From positions 1 through 64,000 of the forward strand of contig JBFWYD010000038.1 in assembly GCA_050186825.1 (NCBI GenBank): DNA of 64,000 nucleotides, written 5' to 3'. Shown here piece by piece: positions 58,888-64,000 of the stretch (positions within the stretch are counted from its first letter, which is position 1; every line of letters begins with the position of its first letter). Origin of the DNA: NORP233 sp050186825. Lineage in GTDB: Bacteria > Planctomycetota > J058. A program made the position numbers and the translations under genes. The notes beneath the pieces are model-generated. The model was not told where the DNA came from. It did not search any database and saw only the letters and a program-made list of their open reading frames with translations.

Positions 58888-61800
58888 ATGGTCAACGTCC
58901 TCGACCTGATCCTGGGGAAGCTCGCCATCCAGCAGCAGCTGCTGGTCGAGCCCGCGCTGCACGTGTGCCTCCAGGAGGCGCAGGCCAGCGGCCGCCCCCT
59001 GGCGCAGGTCCTGGTCCAGCGCGGCTTCCACCCCGAGCGCGTCCAGGGCCTGGCCTTCATGGCGCAGCACGCCCGGCTGCTGTGCGCCACCTGCGGGCAG
59101 CGCTTCGCCCCCGCCGAGCTGCTCGTCCACGACCCCTGGAGCTGCGGGCGCTGCGGCGGCCCGCTGGCGCTGCTCGGGCCGGACGAGGACTCGGCCCGCC
59201 TGGTCAACCCGCCCGGCGACCTGACCCCGGCCTCGGACCGCTGGCAGCGCCCGCCGGTCCCCGAGACGCACCCCGACTCGAGCGGCGGCTCGTGGGCCGC
59301 GCCGCCCCCGGGCTCCGGGAGCGGCTCCTGGAACGGGCCCGGCGGGAGCGGGCAGTGGTCGCCGGCCTCGGGCCAGTCCTTCCGCCCCTTCGACGCCACC
59401 ACCGGCTCGGCCCGCTTCCAGGCGCCCAGCCTGAGCGGCACCGGGAGCTGGCGCAGCCAGCGCCTCGGGCCCGGGATGGTCGTGGGCGACTACGAGATCG
59501 TGGAGGAGCTCGGGCGCGGCGGGATGGGCGTCGTGCTCCGCGCGCACCAGCGCTCGCTGCGCCGCGACGTGGCGCTCAAGGTGCTCCTCTCGGGCGCCAA
59601 GGCCAGCGAGCGGCAGGTCAAGCGCTTCCTGCGCGAGGCCGGCGCCCTGGCCAAGCTCGGCCATCCGAACATCGTGCGCGTCTACGACACCGGGGAGTTC
59701 GGCGAGCACCTCTACTTCACGATGGAGCTGGTCGAGGGCCAGCCGCTGAGCACGCTCGTCGAGCACAAGCGGCTCTCGCTCCGCCGCGCGGTGGAGATCG
59801 CGCGCGACGTGGCGATGGGCCTCCAGCACGCGCACGAGCGCGGCGTGATCCACCGCGACGTCAAGCCCGACAACATCCTGATCGACCCCAGCGGCACGCC
59901 GCTGCTGACCGACTTTGGCCTGGTGCGCGACACGGAGCTCGACGTCTCGCGCCTGACCAAGAGCGGCGCGGTGCTGGGCACGCCCTACTACATGTCGCCC
60001 GAGCAGGCGGCCGGGCGCGGGCACGACATCACCGGCGGGGCCGACGTCTACTCGCTGGGCGTGGTGCTCTACCAGATGCTCACGGGCGAGCTCCCCTTCA
60101 CGGCCGAGACCCAGATCGAGCTCTGCAAGAAGATCTGCGAGCAGGCGCCGCCCCGCCCCTCGAGCCTGAACCCGGCCTGCAAGGGGGACCTCGAGGCCGT
60201 GGTGCTCAAGTCGCTGACCAAGCGCCCCGAGGACCGCTACCGCACGGCCGGCGACTTCGCCGACGACCTGCGCCGCTACCTCCAGGGCCAGCCCGTCACG
60301 GCCCGCGCCACGGGCCCCAACCCGGCGCTGCTGGTCGCCTTCAAGACGCTGGCCGCCGTGGCGGTGCTCCTGGGCGTGGCCGCGCTCGGGGCCTTCGCCG
60401 CGCGCCGCGCGGCGCCGGCGCCGGTCCAGCCCTCGCCCGGCGAGTCCCCCGGGGAGTCCCCCGCGCCCAGCGCCACCGCGCCCGACCCCGCCCGCGCCGC
60501 CCTGGACCTGGTCGCGGACCTCCAGAAGCGCGCCGACGCGCTCCCGCCCGGCGAGCGCTGCCGCGAGGTGCTGCGCGAGCTGGTCGAGGCCTGCAACAAG
60601 GCGCTCGCCCTCGCGCCCGAGCGCTACGAGCTGGTCCTCCTGCGCGGGGCGTCGCGCAAGCTGACCCAGGCGCCCCAGCGCGCGCGCGAGGACTTCCGGC
60701 TCGTGATGGACAAGGCGCCCGGCGAGCTCGGGGCCGAGGGCGCCTTCCGCTGGGCGCGGGCCAGCCAGGGCGAGGACAAGCTCGTGGACACCCAGCTGGC
60801 CGCGGAGCTCCGCGCCTGGCTCGAGCGCCACAAGGACTCGCAGGGGCCGTGGACCAAGCTGGTGGGCCTCCTGGGCCGCTACCTGACCAAGAAGCGCGAC
60901 GACTTCCAGCGGGTCTACGACGAGCTGACCCCGCTCTGCGAGCAGAAGGGCAGCTGGCAGGGGCCGGCCTGGTCCCTGCGCGGCGTGATCGACTACGACC
61001 TCGGCCGCCAGGAGCAGGCCTTCCAGGCGCTGAGCCGCGTGATCGAGCTCGAGCCGCGCAACGCCTCGGCCTGGGCCTCGCGGGCCACCTACTACATGGT
61101 GATGTTCCAGGACCGGCGCCGGGCGCTGGACGACGTGGACCAGGCCCTGCGCCTCGACCCCGACCAGGGCCAGGCGCTGGAGGTGCGCGGCACGCTGCGC
61201 GCGAACCAGGACGACGTGGCCGGGGCCCAGCGCGACTTCGAGCGCGCGCTCGAGCGCACGCCCAAGAAGCCGATGCTCCTGATGAACCTGGCCGGGCTCT
61301 ACCGGCGCCAGAAGCTCCCGGAGCGCGCGGCCGAGATGATCCGACGCGCGCTGGAGGCGGCGCCCCACGACCCGAGCGTGGTCAACACGGTGGTGGACGA
61401 CCTGCTCGAGCGCGGCGACGTGGCCGAGGCGCTGCGCACCTTCCAGCGCGCGCTCGACGGGCTGGTGGACAAGCCGCTGGTCCAGGCCCGGATCCGCCGG
61501 CGCTACGAGGACGTGCTCACCTCGACCCGCGTGTTCGAGGTGGTGCGCCCCTGGGGCGAGCAGCGCCTGGCCAAGGACCCGGGCGACCCGCTCGCGCTCG
61601 GCCTCCAGGGCGACGCGGTGTTCTTCACCACCGAGGGCAAGCAGGGCCTGGACATCTACGAGCAGGGCCTGGCGCGCACCGACCGCCCGGTGCTGCTGCT
61701 GCTGCGCCTGATCCGGCTGCGCATCGACGAGCCGGGCTCGCCCGCGATCAAGGAGCTGCTCGCGCGCTACGCGGACGCGGGCAAGGACGACCCGGAGGCG

Positions 61801-62478
61801 CTGTCCTTCGCCTCGCGGGCCTACACGCAGCTCGAGCCGCCCGAAACGACGAAGGCCACTGCCCTGGCCGAGGCGGCGGTGACCCGCTTCCCCGGCGAGG
61901 CCATGCCTCACATGGCGCGCGGCTTCCTCTACCTGCTCGCCAAGCGGATCCCCGAGGCCAAGCGCGAGCTGGAGCTCGCGCTCAACTTCGAGCCGGAGAA
62001 CGTCGAGCTGCGGATGCTCCTCGCCAACGTGGCCATGCGCGACGGCGACCCCCGCCAGGCCGTCACCCACTACCGGGCCGCGCTCACGAGCAACCCCTAC
62101 CGGCGCGAGGCCGCGGCCGGCTACGCCCGCGCCCTGCACGAGACGCGCGACTGGCAGCGGATCCTGTCCTTCATGCAGGACTACCAGGACCGGCTCCAGA
62201 AGGTCGGGAGCAACCCCCAGATCGCGCTCCACCTCGAGGCCCTGACTGCGCTGATGGCGCTCGGCAAGCACGAGCAGGCGAGCGGGCTGGTGACCCAGCT
62301 CCTGGCCCAGATCCCGCCCGAGGCGAGCGCCGTCAAGATGCGCTTCGTGCCGATGCTGGCCGACCTGGGCCGGATCCCGGAGGCGATCCGCGTCACCGAG
62401 GACCACCTCAGCCGCAACCCGGGCGACGAGCAGGCGCGCACGATCCTGGCGCGGCTCAAGGCGGGCGGCGGGCGCTAG
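58888..62478 (+). CDS. Ser/Thr protein kinase with N-terminal helical/zinc-ribbon module and TPR tail
   Basis: This 1196-residue protein starts at ATG 58888. Residues 1-60 form a helical module (LGKLAIQQQLLVEPALHVCLQE) like that of the SUMF1-like protein at 4.6 kb. A zinc ribbon (C66/C69, C86/C89) and a Gly/Ser/Pro linker follow. The kinase spans ~200-470, with GRGGMGVV, K231, HRDVKPDN 322-329, DFG 342-344 and SPEQ near 370. One membrane helix lies near 480-505. TPR repeats (~520-1190) include RQEQAFQALSRVIELEPRN and RRALDDVDQALRLDPDQG. All catalytic residues are present. It converges on the HEAT gene with a 33-base gap. Confidence 0.92.
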   Translation: MVNVLDLILGKLAIQQQLLVEPALHVCLQEAQASGRPLAQVLVQRGFHPERVQGLAFMAQHARLLCATCGQRFAPAELLVHDPWSCGRCGGPLALLGPDEDSARLVNPPGDLTPASDRWQRPPVPETHPDSSGGSWAAPPPGSGSGSWNGPGGSGQWSPASGQSFRPFDATTGSARFQAPSLSGTGSWRSQRLGPGMVVGDYEIVEELGRGGMGVVLRAHQRSLRRDVALKVLLSGAKASERQVKRFLREAGALAKLGHPNIVRVYDTGEFGEHLYFTMELVEGQPLSTLVEHKRLSLRRAVEIARDVAMGLQHAHERGVIHRDVKPDNILIDPSGTPLLTDFGLVRDTELDVSRLTKSGAVLGTPYYMSPEQAAGRGHDITGGADVYSLGVVLYQMLTGELPFTAETQIELCKKICEQAPPRPSSLNPACKGDLEAVVLKSLTKRPEDRYRTAGDFADDLRRYLQGQPVTARATGPNPALLVAFKTLAAVAVLLGVAALGAFAARRAAPAPVQPSPGESPGESPAPSATAPDPARAALDLVADLQKRADALPPGERCREVLRELVEACNKALALAPERYELVLLRGASRKLTQAPQRAREDFRLVMDKAPGELGAEGAFRWARASQGEDKLVDTQLAAELRAWLERHKDSQGPWTKLVGLLGRYLTKKRDDFQRVYDELTPLCEQKGSWQGPAWSLRGVIDYDLGRQEQAFQALSRVIELEPRNASAWASRATYYMVMFQDRRRALDDVDQALRLDPDQGQALEVRGTLRANQDDVAGAQRDFERALERTPKKPMLLMNLAGLYRRQKLPERAAEMIRRALEAAPHDPSVVNTVVDDLLERGDVAEALRTFQRALDGLVDKPLVQARIRRRYEDVLTSTRVFEVVRPWGEQRLAKDPGDPLALGLQGDAVFFTTEGKQGLDIYEQGLARTDRPVLLLLRLIRLRIDEPGSPAIKELLARYADAGKDDPEALSFASRAYTQLEPPETTKATALAEAAVTRFPGEAMPHMARGFLYLLAKRIPEAKRELELALNFEPENVELRMLLANVAMRDGDPRQAVTHYRAALTSNPYRREAAAGYARALHETRDWQRILSFMQDYQDRLQKVGSNPQIALHLEALTALMALGKHEQASGLVTQLLAQIPPEASAVKMRFVPMLADLGRIPEAIRVTEDHLSRNPGDEQARTILARLKAGGGR

Positions 62479-62511
62479 CGCCGTTCGGCGGCCGGCTCCG
62501 CGGGGCCGGGC

Positions 62512-64000
62512 CTAGTCGTCGTCCTCGTCGGCTCCGTCGTCTTGCGCCGCCCGAGCGTGCTGTTCCAGGGCGCGTCGCGCCGCGGCCAGGACCCTCGGGT
62601 CCGTTTCCCGGCGGGCCACCTCCGCCAGCACGGCGCGGATCTCGGCGCCCTGGTCGCGCCACCCGAGGCTGCCCAGGCCCTGGACCGCGCTCAGGCGCAG
62701 CTCCGGGTCCGCGTCGGAGACTCGCGCTGCCAGGGCGCGCCACGCGCGGTCGGCCGGGTCGGGGCCCAGCCGCGAGAGCACGCGCGCCGCGCGCTCCAGG
62801 TCGGCCTCACCGTGGCGCACCACGCGGATCCAGCGCACGAGCAGATCGCCGAGGGGCCGCGCCGCCGGGCCGAGCTCGTCCGCGAGCGCGAGGGCCTCGC
62901 GCGGGGAGCCGTGCAGTGCGCCTCTGACCCAGGCCAGCGCCGGCTCGCCGTCCCCGGCGATGCGCAGCAGGACCCTCGCCGCGAGCGGCGCCAGGGCGCC
63001 TCCTTCGTCCGCGCCCTCGAAGGCCGCCTTGACCTCGGGCGCCAGGCTCCGGCCTCGGGGCCCCAGCCGCGACAGGACCTCGAGCGCGCCGGCGACCTCG
63101 TCGTAGGAGCGCTCAGCGCGGAGGCAGGGTGCCAGCTGCGGGAGGAGCGCCGGGTGCTCCTCGAGGAGCTCGACGACGCGTCGAGAGCGGTCGAAGCCGT
63201 CGAGCCCGCGGAGGAGCTCGCTCACCAGGCCCTCGCTGACGCCCGCGAGCCGGAACCGCGCCAGCGCGAGCTCCGCCCGCAGGCCGGGCTCCCGGCTGCG
63301 CTCCAGGGCTCGGTCGAGCTCGAGGCGCGGCAGCGGGCCCGACGGAGGCTGCGCTCGAGCGAGCGCGCCCGCGGCCGAGAGGCGGACCTCCGCGGACCGA
63401 TCCTCCAGCAGGGCGAGCAAGGCGCGCAGCTCCTGGGGTTGGAGCTGAGCCCCCGCGAGCGACTCGGCGGCGGCCGCGCGGACCCCCTGCTCCGGGGCGG
63501 CCAGGAGCGCGCGCAGGGCGGCGCGAGCCCGGGGGGCGTCCTTGGGTAGCCGGTAGGCGACCTGAGCGCGGACCAGCGGAGAAGCGTGGCGGCTGAAGGG
63601 CTCGAGGGCGGCGGGCTCGAGGTCCGCGATCCAGCCCACGAGCAGCTTCACGTAGCGCTCCTGCTCCTCCTCGGCCTCGGCGGGCGGGTCGGGCAGTCGC
63701 TCGAGCGCGCGCAGCGCTTCCTCGCGCGCGACGTGGGCCCAGGGGCCGAAGCGCCAGCGCAGCCCGCAGATCGCGGTCAGGCGCACCTCGAGGTCCGGAT
63801 CGAGCAGAAGCCGACCCAGGACCTTGGCCACCGCCGAGGCCCGCGGTCCCAGGCGCTCCGCGCCCAGGCTGCTCAGCACCTCGGCCGCGACCCAGCGCTG
63901 GTCTCGCCCGGGCGCCTGGGCCAGGACCAGCGCGGAGTCCGCTCCCGCGGAGCCGAAGGCCAGGAGCGCCCCCCCGACCTCGTCCGGCGCCGCCCGGCGC
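62512..64000 (-). CDS. HEAT-repeat protein, 5' end beyond the window
   Basis: The frame stays open to the window edge, giving about 495 residues ending at TAG 62512-62514. It is built throughout of ~30-residue HEAT/Armadillo repeats such as DPDLEVRLTAICGLRW, EQGVRAAAAESLAG, DRSAEVRLSAAGALARA and DADPELRLSAVQGLGSLG, with an acidic end (DDGADEDDD). No catalytic domain is seen in this part. Such proteins are protein-binding scaffolds; the missing N-terminus may hold a signal peptide. Confidence 0.8.
   Translation of the reverse strand, partial: RRAAPDEVGGALLAFGSAGADSALVLAQAPGRDQRWVAAEVLSSLGAERLGPRASAVAKVLGRLLLDPDLEVRLTAICGLRWRFGPWAHVAREEALRALERLPDPPAEAEEEQERYVKLLVGWIADLEPAALEPFSRHASPLVRAQVAYRLPKDAPRARAALRALLAAPEQGVRAAAAESLAGAQLQPQELRALLALLEDRSAEVRLSAAGALARAQPPSGPLPRLELDRALERSREPGLRAELALARFRLAGVSEGLVSELLRGLDGFDRSRRVVELLEEHPALLPQLAPCLRAERSYDEVAGALEVLSRLGPRGRSLAPEVKAAFEGADEGGALAPLAARVLLRIAGDGEPALAWVRGALHGSPREALALADELGPAARPLGDLLVRWIRVVRHGEADLERAARVLSRLGPDPADRAWRALAARVSDADPELRLSAVQGLGSLGWRDQGAEIRAVLAEVARRETDPRVLAAARRALEQHARAAQDDGADEDDD

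Noticed and set aside
58723..62406. Long antisense frame over the third kinase, apparently continuous with rdgB
   Set aside because: Only the part from 58713 downward is RdgB, with its proper start; the upstream extension is low-complexity shadow of the kinase gene.

Overview
The window is very GC-rich (roughly three quarters G+C by eye, third codon positions almost all G or C). The gene content fits a Planctomycetota bacterium, though some other deep-branching high-GC lineage cannot be excluded. Pointers are three large membrane-anchored Ser/Thr kinases with TPR or beta-propeller sensor parts (one with the LETICLKCLEKEP tail common in planctomycetal kinases), a formylglycine-generating-enzyme-like protein with a TPR stem, HEAT and vWA-like secreted proteins, an oversized zinc-ribbon signal peptidase I, and N-type ATPase operons. 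No rRNA, tRNA, CRISPR array or plasmid/phage block was seen.

Layout. 1-1.7 kb: a partial gene end, a 27-bp perfect hairpin, and a leftward msrP operon (periplasmic methionine sulfoxide reductase plus a small unknown membrane protein). 1.8-10.9 kb: rightward HEAT/vWA protein, SUMF1-like TPR protein, and a kinase with beta-propeller. 10.9-13.8 kb: a UbiA-like prenyltransferase, then an SPFH protein, a small ribbon-helix-helix protein and a degenerate Hsp70-like protein. 14-18 kb: a kinase with a long TPR tail. 18-20.2 kb: an unknown protein and a solitary RAYT-type Y1 transposase with inverted repeats on both sides. 20.3-34.2 kb: the centrepiece, two complete N-type ATP synthase/ATPase operons placed back to back. 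Each has the order beta, epsilon, AtpQ, AtpR, a, c, b, alpha, gamma, and they are transcribed outward from one ~220-bp region. Their c subunits differ at ion-site residues (EST...Y versus ETM...Y), and the rightward operon carries two hexamer-repeat insertions.

34.4-43.7 kb: a lipoprotein, then pyruvate-node metabolism: PEP synthase (leftward, behind a PGPGW membrane protein), and a rightward overlapping operon of an AcsA-like CoA ligase, E1-alpha, E1-beta and E2 of a 2-oxoacid dehydrogenase, and an acyl carrier protein. 43.8-52.6 kb: an APH-like/P-loop kinase fusion, a CBS-pair protein, a TerB-like protein, a secreted unknown protein, polyphosphate kinase 1, and a long secreted repeat protein with a broken reading frame. 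52.6-58.7 kb: a leftward housekeeping operon rdgB, lepA, lepB, lptB, a DUF6677-like membrane protein and a small membrane protein. 58.9-64 kb: a third TPR kinase converging on a HEAT-repeat gene that runs off the window.

The themes are signalling at the cell surface, membrane energetics with two distinct rotary ATPases, and the acetate/pyruvate/PEP node. Genes inside operons overlap heavily (GTGA, ATGA, TTGA, TAGTG junctions), so translational coupling is probably the rule. Starts are often GTG and were chosen from Shine-Dalgarno spacing or overlap with the previous stop.
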